From: a bacterium
Lineage (GTDB): Bacteria; Planctomycetota; UBA1135; GCA-002686595
DNA length: 33,510 nucleotides
Direction of reading: 5' to 3'
NCBI GenBank assembly: GCA_024226735.1
Contig: JAAELL010000373.1
Location: 1-33,510 of the forward strand
A program made the position numbers and the translations under genes. The notes under the pieces were generated by a model. That model saw only the letters and a program-made list of their open reading frames with translations, had not been told where the DNA came from and did not search any database. This document shows, piece by piece, positions 1 to 8,600 of the stretch (its first letter is position 1; each line of letters begins with the position of its first letter).

Positions 1-117
1 GTTCTGTGCGTAGCCTCTGTGCTACTCACACCAGGGATAGATACTGTCTTGGGGCAACGCCGCCACCGCGCGAAAGCGGCCGGACAAATGCGCCGAACTT
101 TCGACTCACACCACTAG
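1..117 (-). repeat. Dispersed repeat, copy C (first unit, cut by the window edge)
   Basis: Read on the minus strand, this unit opens with CTAGTGGTGTGA (114-117 inward) and continues with a GCATTTGTCCGGCCG stretch and a GGCGTTGCCCC core (about 51-61). The same order of motifs is found in the copy at 33375-33510 (GCATTTTGGTCGGCC, then GCGTTGCGCC). A further TGGTGTGAGTAGC lies at about 23-35 and may be the remains of another unit. I see no convincing gene in 1-291. The short open frames here cross the repeat boundaries and have no start signal. Confidence 0.6.
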
Positions 118-295
118 TCCCGCGCACGGAAAGCTTCGATCCAGGGGTGCGGGCATTGGCAGTCAGCGCCGACTGAGAGTGCATGGGGTTTGTTCTCTCG
201 CGAGCAGAGAGGAAGGAGCTTCGGAGGAGCCGCAACGCCGTGGCGCGTGCATGCGGGCCGGGATACGACTGCGAATGTCTGCATCACACCACTAG
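118..295 (-). repeat. Dispersed repeat, copy B (tandem with copy C)
   Basis: On the minus strand this unit starts CTAGTGGTGTGATGC at 295 and runs about 178 bp to the next CTAGTGGTGTGA at 117. Its core, GCGTTGCGGCTCCTCCGA at about 221-238, matches GCGTTGCGCCTCCTCCGA in the copy at 33433-33450. The TAG in its first four bases is the stop codon of the FG-GAP-like gene (292-294). The region is non-coding as far as I can see. Confidence 0.65.
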
Positions 296-1914
296 AACCA
301 CGTGATCCGTAGGCCGTCCGTCAGGCCCGACCAGCTCGTGCCCGGGCTCGTCGGGTGCACGTCCCGGTGCCAGGCCTGGAAGTAGGAGCTCGTGCCTGCC
401 GCGGCAGCGTACGGTGCGCCGCTCGGCGCGGGGATCTCTTGTGTGCTCCAGTCGCCGGCTGTCGTCGCGATCGAGAACTCCCCGCCGGGTCCGGAGTTGC
501 CGATCAGACTCGCTCCGGACGGGCTGCGGTACATACGTCCGATCATCGGGCCGATGCAGAGGAGCCCGCCGCCGAACGGAGGCGCGACCGGGCTCGGTTG
601 CGCGCCGTCCGAGGCGAGGAAGAACACGGTCTGATGCGGTGGAAGGCCGAACGCGCGGAGCGTGACATCGTCGTCGATCGCGACGGTCGTGCCGGACGCC
701 TCGAGCCGTCCTGGCGCTCCGGTCGAGTTGGCGGTCGATGCGCAGAACACCGTCCCGACCTGATCGGTGTCGATCACGTGCGCCGCGCCGTTCCCGTCAC
801 CGAACGCGCCGACGAGCGCCGTTTCGTGCTCGAGCGCGACGCCGTAGCCGAAGTAGTCGCCCTGCTCGACGTCGCTCGGCTGCAGCTTGACGAGCTGCTC
901 GCCGGTGAGGAAGTCGAACAGGTAGGCCGAGCCGGCGCTCGACCCCGGCACGTCCTCGCCCCATGCCCCGAGCAGGACGTGGCTGCCCGAGATCCCGACG
1001 CTGTAGCCGAAGATCTGGCCGTGCTGGCCGTCGGCGGGGAGGAGCCGGGTCCACTCGGCGCCGGTCGCGACGTCGAACACGTAGGCCGAGCCGTTCCCGA
1101 CGCTGTCGTTCCACGGCGATCCGACGACCGCCCAGCCACCCGACATCGCGAGGCTCGTGCCGAACTCGCGCCGGTAGCCCGCGTCGCTCGCGATCCACTT
1201 GAAGACCTGGCTGCCCGTCGACACGTCGAACAGGTAGGCGGCCCCCGACTCGTGCGCCACCGCGTTGTGGTAGCGGGCGCCGACGAGCGCGCGATCGCCA
1301 TGGATCGCGACTGCCGATCCGAAGTTGTCCCACATCACGCCGTCGGTCGCCATGAGCTTGGCGACCTGCGCTCCGGTCGTGACGTCGAAGACGTACGCGG
1401 CACCCGATTCCGAGGCGACGCCGTCCGCGCCCGGGGCGCCGACGACGGCGAGGTTCCCCGACAGCCCGACGTCCGCGCCGAAGCCGTGCCCCGCCGCAGC
1501 GTCGTTCGCCGTCAACTTGAAGAGCTGCAGCCCCGTCGCGACGTCGAACACGTACGCCGACCCCGACCAAGCGCCGTGGTCGCCGTCCCCGCTCGCGCCG
1601 ACGACCGCGAGCGGCCCATCGATCGCGACGCCGATGCCGAACATGTCGTCCGCGGCGCCGTCGGTGGGCGTGAGCTTGGAGAGCTGCTGCCCGCTCGCGA
1701 CGTCGAAGACGTACGCGGAGCCGGAGCGGTCGCCGGCGGGATCGTCGTCCGGTGCCCCGACAAGCGCGCGGCCACCGGAGACCGCGAGCACCTCGGCGAA
1801 GCTGTCGCCGGGCTCGCCATCGCTCGCGACGAGCTCCCGGATCTCCGTCTGGGCGGTGGCGATGGACGACAGGCACGCGAATGCGGCCAGAATGTGGATC
1901 GGGCTCGAGGGCAT
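292..1914 (-). CDS. Secreted FG-GAP-like seven-repeat protein
   Basis: A 540-residue exported protein. Residues 1-22 form a signal peptide ending in TAQ. About residues 23-380 hold seven repeats of 45-55 residues, each with the pattern DGxxxDxFGxxVAxxG, then AVVGAP, then GSAYVFDVxTGxQ. This is the FG-GAP/beta-propeller type of integrin alpha chains, and seven blades would close a propeller. The last ~155 residues are a separate domain with FCxSTxNSTGxPGxLxASG, LLCIGPMIGR and a FQAWHRD motif near the end. I associate this tail with secreted Planctomycetota proteins, where its role is unknown. The ATG at 1914 was chosen because AGGAG sits 6 nt upstream; an in-frame ATG eight codons earlier lacks this. 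It lies 68 nt downstream of the sulfatase and is probably co-transcribed. The stop codon is contributed by the first bases of the repeat. Binding partner unknown. Confidence 0.85.
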   Translation of the reverse strand: MPSSPIHILAAFACLSSIATAQTEIRELVASDGEPGDSFAEVLAVSGGRALVGAPDDDPAGDRSGSAYVFDVASGQQLSKLTPTDGAADDMFGIGVAIDGPLAVVGASGDGDHGAWSGSAYVFDVATGLQLFKLTANDAAAGHGFGADVGLSGNLAVVGAPGADGVASESGAAYVFDVTTGAQVAKLMATDGVMWDNFGSAVAIHGDRALVGARYHNAVAHESGAAYLFDVSTGSQVFKWIASDAGYRREFGTSLAMSGGWAVVGSPWNDSVGNGSAYVFDVATGAEWTRLLPADGQHGQIFGYSVGISGSHVLLGAWGEDVPGSSAGSAYLFDFLTGEQLVKLQPSDVEQGDYFGYGVALEHETALVGAFGDGNGAAHVIDTDQVGTVFCASTANSTGAPGRLEASGTTVAIDDDVTLRAFGLPPHQTVFFLASDGAQPSPVAPPFGGGLLCIGPMIGRMYRSPSGASLIGNSGPGGEFSIATTAGDWSTQEIPAPSGAPYAAAAGTSSYFQAWHRDVHPTSPGTSWSGLTDGLRITWF

Positions 1915-1920
1915 GGGTGG

Positions 1921-1925
1921 CTCCT
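1921..1925 (-). promoter_or_regulatory. Ribosome binding site of the FG-GAP-like gene
   Basis: AGGAG on the minus strand, 6 nt before the ATG at 1914. It decides between this start and the in-frame ATG further upstream. Confidence 0.7.
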
Positions 1926-1982
1926 GGACGGGTGACATCCCTCCAAGAGGCAACTGTCGCCGAAACCGCACAGAATCTTCGA

Positions 1983-3386
1983 TCAACGTCGCTGGGGCGT
2001 CGTATCGAAGGCCTCGCCGCCGCCACCGTCGGCCGCGCGCGGATCCCCGAGCAGCCGCAGCTCCGAGTCGAGCGAATCCGACATGGACTTCAGGCGCACG
2101 GCCTGATCGGGTTCGCCGGCGAGGTTCTCGAGCATCCATGGATCCGCCTTGACGTCGTAGAGCTCCTCGGCCGGACGCTTGCCGAAGCACAACTCGAAGG
2201 CACGCTCGTGTTCCTCCCGATGCTCGAGCAAAAAGGACTTCGTCGGTCCGTTGTCGCAATCGCGGAAGGGTCGCGCGCCCGGCGCCTCCCAGCCCGCGGG
2301 CCAGTCGTCGGGCCGCAGGTTGCGCACGTAGAGGTGACCCCCCGTGCGCAGTCCGCGCATCGGGTATCCACCGCCGTGCCCCTCTTGCGCGACGGTGTGC
2401 CGCTCGCGACCGAGGACGACCCAAGCGCGTGGGCCGCGCTCGTCGGGCCCGATCAAGTGCCGCACGATGCTCCGACCTGTCATCACGCGTGGGATGTCGA
2501 CGCCCGCGACTTCGAGGAACGTGGGCGCGAGATCGACGAGCGAGGTCACCGGGTTCACGCGCTTCCCCCCCTCGATCCGCGCACCCCAGCGCAGCGCGAG
2601 CGGAACGCGTGTCCCGAGGTCGTACAGGTTCGTCTTGCCGCGCGGGAACGGCCAGCCGTGGTCGCCGGTCATGACGACGAGCGTGTTCTCCAGCTCCCCA
2701 CGCTCTTCGAGCAGAGCCAGGGCGCGACCGACGTCGGCGTCGAAGCGCTGGACTTCGTAGTAGTAGTCGGCGATGTCGGTGCGGATTGTCTCGTGGTCGG
2801 GAAAGGGCGGAGGGACCTCGATCGCGGCGAGGTCGATGCCGCTCTCGGCTCCCGAGCGCCACTTGTAGCCGCGGTGCGGGTCGTGCGCGCCGAGCCAGAA
2901 GCAGAACGGCTGCCCCTCCTCGCGCGCGTCGAGGAACGACTCGAACGACTTGTATTTGGGCCCGGCCGGGTTGCGCTCGCGGCCGAGGGCCTTCCACTTG
3001 CCTGGTCCCCACGCCTTGCGCCAGTGGCCGACGTGGTAGCCGGCGTCCTCGAGCAAGAGCGGAAACACCGGATGTTCGGGCGCGAGCGTGCTCCACAGGT
3101 TTGCGCCCTCGCCGAGGCGGAAGAACTCCTGTCCGGCCAGGATCGAATTGCGCGACGGCGTGCACGAAGGCGACGACACGAACGCCGCGCGGAACAGGAC
3201 GCCCTCGCGCGCGATGCGGTCGAAGTTGGGCGTCGCGACGACGGCGTCGCCGTAGGCGCCGGCGTGCGGCCAGCCCCAGTCGTCCGCGATCGCGAACAGG
3301 ATGTTGGGCCGCGCGGGGCTCTCCGGCTCCGCGGGCTCCTGGGCGGTTTGGGCGAGGGCGGCGAGAGCGTAGAGGACGAGACGCAT
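1983..3386 (-). CDS. Exported arylsulfatase-family sulfatase
   Basis: 467 residues, alkaline-phosphatase superfamily sulfatase. A short signal peptide (about residues 1-15, ending near AQTAQ) is followed by the N-terminal metal-binding strand with ADD at 34-36. The formylglycine signature CTPSR is at 75-79, with Cys75 as the residue converted by a formylglycine-generating enzyme. A later DHGWPFPRGKTNLYD stretch supplies further metal and sulfate ligands. Known family role: hydrolysis of sulfate esters, often on algal or animal polysaccharides; the substrate cannot be told from sequence. The ATG at 3386 is 5 nt after the stop of the upstream kinase, indicating translational coupling. A longer frame adding nine residues would lose the clean signal peptide. 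No maturase gene is seen in this window. Confidence 0.9.
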   Translation of the reverse strand: MRLVLYALAALAQTAQEPAEPESPARPNILFAIADDWGWPHAGAYGDAVVATPNFDRIAREGVLFRAAFVSSPSCTPSRNSILAGQEFFRLGEGANLWSTLAPEHPVFPLLLEDAGYHVGHWRKAWGPGKWKALGRERNPAGPKYKSFESFLDAREEGQPFCFWLGAHDPHRGYKWRSGAESGIDLAAIEVPPPFPDHETIRTDIADYYYEVQRFDADVGRALALLEERGELENTLVVMTGDHGWPFPRGKTNLYDLGTRVPLALRWGARIEGGKRVNPVTSLVDLAPTFLEVAGVDIPRVMTGRSIVRHLIGPDERGPRAWVVLGRERHTVAQEGHGGGYPMRGLRTGGHLYVRNLRPDDWPAGWEAPGARPFRDCDNGPTKSFLLEHREEHERAFELCFGKRPAEELYDVKADPWMLENLAGEPDQAVRLKSMSDSLDSELRLLGDPRAADGGGGEAFDTTPQRR

Positions 3387-3391
3387 GGCGC

Positions 3392-5509
3392 TCACTGCAA
3401 CCCCTTCAGCCATTCCTGGTACGCCGCGTCGACGGCCTTCCAGTCGATGTCGGACAGCACGAGCTCCGGCTGCTCACGCGCTTTGCGCCCGAGCCCCGTC
3501 AGGCGCGCCGGCAAGTCGCGCCAAGCCTCGTTCTTCGTCACCTGCGTCAGGAAGTACGTCAGCGCCCACGCCTGCGCGCGGTACTTCGCGTCGCGGTAGA
3601 GCTTCGAGCGATCCGCGCCCATGATCTCGAGCGCGCTCGCCGTTTCGCCGGACATTTCGGCGACGACGCGCGCGAGATCGGCGTTGCGGTCGACGCGCAC
3701 GGTCTTGCCGTCGACGGTGGCGCACGAAAAGAGGTCGCGCAACCCCTCGCTGAGCCAGGGCGGTGTCTCCGCTCCCTCGGCTAGCTGTGTGTGCTGCAGG
3801 AGGCCCTCGCCGAAGGCGCGTTGGATGCCGCGTCCGCCCGCGCGGTCCCCCTTGCCGACCAGGATCCCGAGCTCGCCCCGCGGGCGGCTCCAGAGCGCGC
3901 TCGTGCCGGGCCGTGCGCCGAATTCGCGGAATGCCTCCTCGTCGAGGAAGATGCGCACGACCTGGCGGCTGCGCTGCTCGATCTGCTTCTGCTTCTGCAG
4001 GCGCGGGGCGAGGATGCGCTCGAATCCCTGCTGGCGCAGGAGCTGCAGCTCGCGCGCCACTTCCTGGGCCGCTTCGTCGGCGCCCGAATGAAAGTTGACG
4101 ACGTAGTCCTCGGTCTCCATCGCGCGCCAATCGCCGCGCGGCGGTTGGGGGGCGCTCGCGATGGGAACGCCCGGCTCCGGCAGCGTCTCGAACTGTGCCG
4201 GATCGAGCGTTGCGAGCAGGTTCCACAAGGCGATCCCGTCCGCGCCTCGCGCCCCATCGCTCCAGCGTGCCAACCCACCACGCGGGAAGTCCGCCGTGAA
4301 GCCCAGCAGCGAGCCGACGACCCAACGCCGCAGGTCCTCGGCATCGGCGGGGCTCAGCTCGGTCGCCGCGTCGTGCAGCGCGTCGCGGATCGCCTCCGAA
4401 TCGTCCTCGCGGAACGACTCGCCGGGCAGCGCCGCGCGCACTTGATCCATCGCGGCCGCGAGGGTCGCCGGTTCCAGCTGGCCCGCGTCGACCGCCGCGC
4501 GGCCCGAGAGCTCCAGCGCGGCCCACGTTCCACCCGACGCGAGCGCGACGAGCGCGGCCGCACCGACGAGCGTCGCGCGCTTGCGGTCGCGGCGCACCCA
4601 GCGCTGCAGCCTCTGGCTGGCGGTCAACTTCGCCGTCGCGATCGGCTCGCGCCGGCGCACGTGACCGAGATCCTCCGCGAACGCGAGCGCCGTCGCGTAG
4701 CGATCCGCGGGGTCCTTCTCGAGCGCGCGCTCGAGCACGCGCGCGAGGTCCTTGGGAAGCGTCGGGTCGATGCGCCGCGGGTCGGGCGGCGTGCCGACGA
4801 GGACGCGTTCGCAGAGGGCCTCCCACGTGTCGCCCTCGTGCGGGCGCTGGAGCGTCAAGGCCTCGTACAGCGTCGCGGCGAGGCTGTAGATGTCCGTGCG
4901 CCGGTCGGCACTCTCCCCGCGTCCCGCGAGCTGCTCGGGCGACATGTACGCCGGCGTGCCCATGAACTCACCGGTCTTGGTCATCCGCACGTCGCTGTCC
5001 GCGTCGCGCGCGAGTCCGAAGTCGACGAGCATCGGCTCCCCGCGCCGCGAGACGATCAGATTCCCCGGCTTGACGTCGCGGTGCACGAGCCCGGCCTCGT
5101 GGGCGGCGTGCAGCGCGGCGGCCGCTTTCTCGAACAACTCGAGCAGGCCGTCCAGCCCGTCGCTGCCGCCCGCGTCCTCCGGGCCGAGCTGGCGCCTGAG
5201 CTCATGCGGCTCCGCCACCGCATCGACGAGCTGCGCCAGGCTTCGCCCTTCGATGTACTGCATCGCCAGGTACGGCCGCCCGTCGAGCTCGCCGGCCTCG
5301 AAGACCGTGCAGATGTTGGGGTGATCCAGCTTGGAGGCCAGCTCCGCTTCGCGCCGCAGCCGCTCGACGCTCGAACCGCCGAGGCGATCCTCGCTCAGCA
5401 CCTTCAGCGCGATCTTGCGCTTCAGCTCTGGGTCGCGCGCGAGGTAGACATGGGCCTGCCCACCCTTTCCGAGCTCGTCCAGGATCTCGTAGCGTCCGAA
5501 GCTTCGCAT
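3392..5509 (-). CDS. Membrane Ser/Thr protein kinase with degenerate peptidase-like sensor domain
   Basis: 705 residues. The Hanks-type kinase domain spans about 6-285: GKGGQAHVY loop at 14-22, catalytic lysine 36 (IALKVL), HRDVKPGN at 143-150, DFG at 163-165 and GTPAYMSPEQ at 184-193, so it should be active. One membrane segment follows at about 311-335. The extracytoplasmic part (340-705) ends in a region resembling DUF1570/gluzincin peptidases, with PPWLSEGLRDLF at 583-594. Where HExxH is expected, the sequence is GEGLLQH (567-573), so zinc peptidase activity is unlikely and a sensory role is my inference. The ATG at 5509 gives the family-typical start just before the kinase domain; no strong ribosome site is visible. 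It heads a minus-strand operon with the sulfatase (5 nt apart) and diverges from the DUF1549 gene. Confidence 0.88.
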   Translation of the reverse strand: MRSFGRYEILDELGKGGQAHVYLARDPELKRKIALKVLSEDRLGGSSVERLRREAELASKLDHPNICTVFEAGELDGRPYLAMQYIEGRSLAQLVDAVAEPHELRRQLGPEDAGGSDGLDGLLELFEKAAAALHAAHEAGLVHRDVKPGNLIVSRRGEPMLVDFGLARDADSDVRMTKTGEFMGTPAYMSPEQLAGRGESADRRTDIYSLAATLYEALTLQRPHEGDTWEALCERVLVGTPPDPRRIDPTLPKDLARVLERALEKDPADRYATALAFAEDLGHVRRREPIATAKLTASQRLQRWVRRDRKRATLVGAAALVALASGGTWAALELSGRAAVDAGQLEPATLAAAMDQVRAALPGESFREDDSEAIRDALHDAATELSPADAEDLRRWVVGSLLGFTADFPRGGLARWSDGARGADGIALWNLLATLDPAQFETLPEPGVPIASAPQPPRGDWRAMETEDYVVNFHSGADEAAQEVARELQLLRQQGFERILAPRLQKQKQIEQRSRQVVRIFLDEEAFREFGARPGTSALWSRPRGELGILVGKGDRAGGRGIQRAFGEGLLQHTQLAEGAETPPWLSEGLRDLFSCATVDGKTVRVDRNADLARVVAEMSGETASALEIMGADRSKLYRDAKYRAQAWALTYFLTQVTKNEAWRDLPARLTGLGRKAREQPELVLSDIDWKAVDAAYQEWLKGLQ

Positions 5510-5638
5510 GGCGTCATCGTAGCGTCGGGTCCACGCGGCACGGCCGCCGGTGTTTGGCGAGATGAGCCGTCGGTCGCCGATTGGCGCATATCGGGAGGGA
5601 GCGGTACCGAACGGACTCACCGAGTATCATCGTCCCAG
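5510..5638. promoter_or_regulatory. Divergent intergenic region, kinase / DUF1549 gene
   Basis: 129 nt separate two divergent starts, so promoters for both directions should be here. A GAGTATCAT stretch at about 5621-5629 is the only -10-like element for the plus-strand gene. I see no operator-like symmetry. Confidence 0.3.
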
Positions 5639-8600
5639 ATGCCCTTGCGACTCTCCCTGGTGCTCCTCGTGCTCGCCGCCGCGGCCTCGAAGCCCACCGA
5701 CCGCGTCGATTACGGGCGCGACGTGCGGCCGATTCTCTCGCGTAATTGCTTCGTCTGTCACGGCCCCGACGAAGGAAGTCGCGAGCGCGAGCTGCGGCTC
5801 GACCGCTTCGATGACGCGACGCGCGACCGCGGTGGCTACCGGGCGATCGTTCCGGGCGACAGCAAAGAGAGCGAGGTGTTCCTGCGCATCCTCGACGACG
5901 TCGACCCGATGCCGCCGAAGGACGCGGGCCACACGTTGGCCGCGGACGAGATCGAGATCCTGCGGCGCTGGATCGACGAGGGTGCGGAGTACGCGCCGCA
6001 CTGGGCGTTCGTCGCGCCACGCCAGGGGCCTCTGCCGGACGTGCGCGACGGAGCGTGGCCCGCGGGCCCGATCGATCGGTTCGTGCTGGCGCGCCTGGAA
6101 CGCGAAGGCCTCGCGCCGTCGCCGCGCGCCGACCGCCACACGCTCGCGCGCCGGGTGAGCCTCGACTTGATCGGGCTGCCCCCGACGCCCGATGCCGTGC
6201 GAGCCTTCGTCGCGGACGAGCGCGAGGACGCGTACGAGCGCTTCGTCGACGGGTTGCTCGCTTCGCCGGCGTACGGCGAACGCTGGGCGAGCGTCTGGCT
6301 CGACCTCGCGCGCTACGCCGATTCGGCCGGGCACGGTTCTGATCCGCTGCGCGTGATCTGGCGCTACCGCGACTGGGTCATCGACGCACTGAACGCGAAC
6401 ATGCCCTTCGACGTCTTCACGGTCGAGCAGCTCGCTGGCGATCTGCTGCCGGATGCGACGATGGAGCAGCGACTCGCGACCGCGTTCCACCGCAACACGA
6501 TGACGAACACCGAGGGCGGCACGGATGACGAGGAGTTTCGCGTCGCCGCCGTCAAGGACCGCGCGATCACGACCGCGCAGGTCTGGCTCGGCTTGACGCT
6601 CGGCTGCGCGCAGTGCCACAGCCACAAGTACGACCCGCTGTCGCACGAGGACTTCTACTCCTTCTACGCCTTCTTCAACCAGACCGCCGACACCGACAAG
6701 AACGACGACCGCCCGTGGATCGAGACGCCGCGCACCGAGGACCTGGAGGCGGTCGCGGACCTGCGTGCGCGGATCGCCGAGCTCGAGGGCGCGCTGCGGA
6801 CGCCCGAGCACGACGTCGCGGCGGCCCGTGCGGCGTGGGAGGCCGAGGTGCTGGGCGATCGCGGCGGTTGGCGGATCCTGCGTGCGACGGACCTCGAGTC
6901 GCGGGGAGGCGCGGGGCTCGTACAGCAGGACGACGGCTCGGTCCTCGCGCTCGGCGATTCGCCCGACACCGACGTGTACACCGTCGATGCAGAGGCTCCG
7001 TTCGCGAACGTCACGGCGCTGCGACTCGAGGTGCTGCCCCACGACTCGCTCGCGAGCGGCGGACCCGGCCGGCTGCCCGGGATCGGCAACGTCGTGTTGA
7101 ACGACATCACGCTCGCGGTCGCGCCGCGCGAGCTCGGTCCGGTGCACTATGTGCGCGTGACCAACGTCGGGGACCAGGAGTTCCTGTCGCTCGCCGAGCT
7201 GGAGGTCTTTCGCGCGGACGAGAACGTTGCGCGCTCCGCGCAGGCGACGCAGTCCAGCACCGCGTACGAGGGACCCGCGCGGCTCGCGATCGACGGCGAT
7301 AGGAACGGCGACTACCACGCCGGACGCTCGGTCACCCACACGGCGCGCGAGAGGGACCCGTGGCTCGAGCTGGATCTCGGCGCCGACGTCGAGGTGGATC
7401 GCATCCGCGTCTGGAACCGCACGGACGGCGGCCTCCAGCGCCGTTTGGCGGGCTTCACCGTTCAGGCCTTCGACGCCGAGCGCAACCTCACCTGGAGCGC
7501 AGGCGTGCGCAACGCGCCGTACGACGACCTCGAGCTCGATCTGCGCGAGGACTACGCCCCCGTGCTCTTCGGCGCGGTGAGCGCGGACTACAGCGACGCC
7601 GACTGGGGTGTCGAGCTGGCCGTCGACGCCGACACCGACGGGCAAAAGGGCTGGGGCCTCAACCCGCAGCTCGGTGGATCGCACGTCGCCGTGTTCGAGA
7701 CGGCTAGCCCGCTAGCGGGCGACGCGCTGCGTGTCACCCTGCGCCAGGAGTTCGGTGGCCACCACACGCTCGGGCGTTTCCGCTTGTCGGTCACCGATGC
7801 GACGCCGCCGCGCCGCGCGCTGCCGCACGCCGTCGCCTCCGCACTCGCGGCCGCCCCCGAGGAGCGCAGCCCCGAACAGGTCGCCGCGCTCGAGCGCCAC
7901 TACCAGACGATCGACCCCGTGCTGGCTCGCATCCGCGGCGCGATCACGGAGGTCGAGGAGCAGATCGTGGCGCTCGCGGTGCCCCGCACGCCCGTGATGG
8001 TCGAGCTGCCGCCGGACCAGCGGCGCAAGACGCACGTCATGCTGCGCGGGAACTTCCTCCAGCCGGGAGTGGAAGTGCAGCCCGACGTCCCCGGCGCGCT
8101 GCACGACTGGAGCCACGGCGAGGAGCGCGACCGGCTCGCGCTCGCGCGCTGGATCGTCGATCCCGCAAACCCTCTGATGGCGCGCGTGACGGTCAACCGC
8201 CTGTGGGCGCGGCTGTTCGGGCGCGGGATCGTCGAGACCGAAGAGGACTTTGGGACCCAGGGCCGCCCGCCGACCCACCCGGCGCTCCTCGACTGGCTCG
8301 CGCTCGAGCTCGTGCGCACCGGGTGGGACGTCAAGGCGCTGCTCAAGACGGTCGTGATGTCGTCGACGTACCGCCAGACGTCCGTGGTCTCCGCGATGCA
8401 CGTCGAACGCGATCCGCGCAACGTGCTGTTCACGCGCGGCCCGCGCTTCCGTATGGAGGCGGAGATGGTGCGCGACGTGCTGCTCGCGACGAGCGGCCTG
8501 TTGAGCACGAAGATGCACGGCCCGTCGGTCTACCCGCCGCAGCCCGACGGGCTCTGGCAGGCGGCGTTCAACGGCCAGCGCACGTGGTCGGAGAGCAGCG

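Noticed and set aside
26..235. A 69-residue minus-strand open frame in the left-edge repeats
   Set aside because: It crosses the boundary between two repeat units, has no ribosome site, and its sequence follows repeat DNA, not a protein family.
1040..1860. Possible CRISPR-like or satellite array suggested by ~155-160-bp periodicity
   Set aside because: The periodicity is protein-coding, reflecting the FG-GAP-like repeats; units differ at silent and coding positions and there are no short identical repeats.
1935..3165. A 957-residue minus-strand reading frame running on from 3165 into the FG-GAP-like gene
   Set aside because: The upstream half overlaps the sulfatase in another frame and is arginine-rich, low-complexity shadow sequence. 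The true start with ribosome site and signal peptide is at 1914.
3791..5638. Upstream extension of the DUF1549 gene opposite the kinase
   Set aside because: It is the antisense shadow of the kinase gene; the signal peptide starts at 5639.
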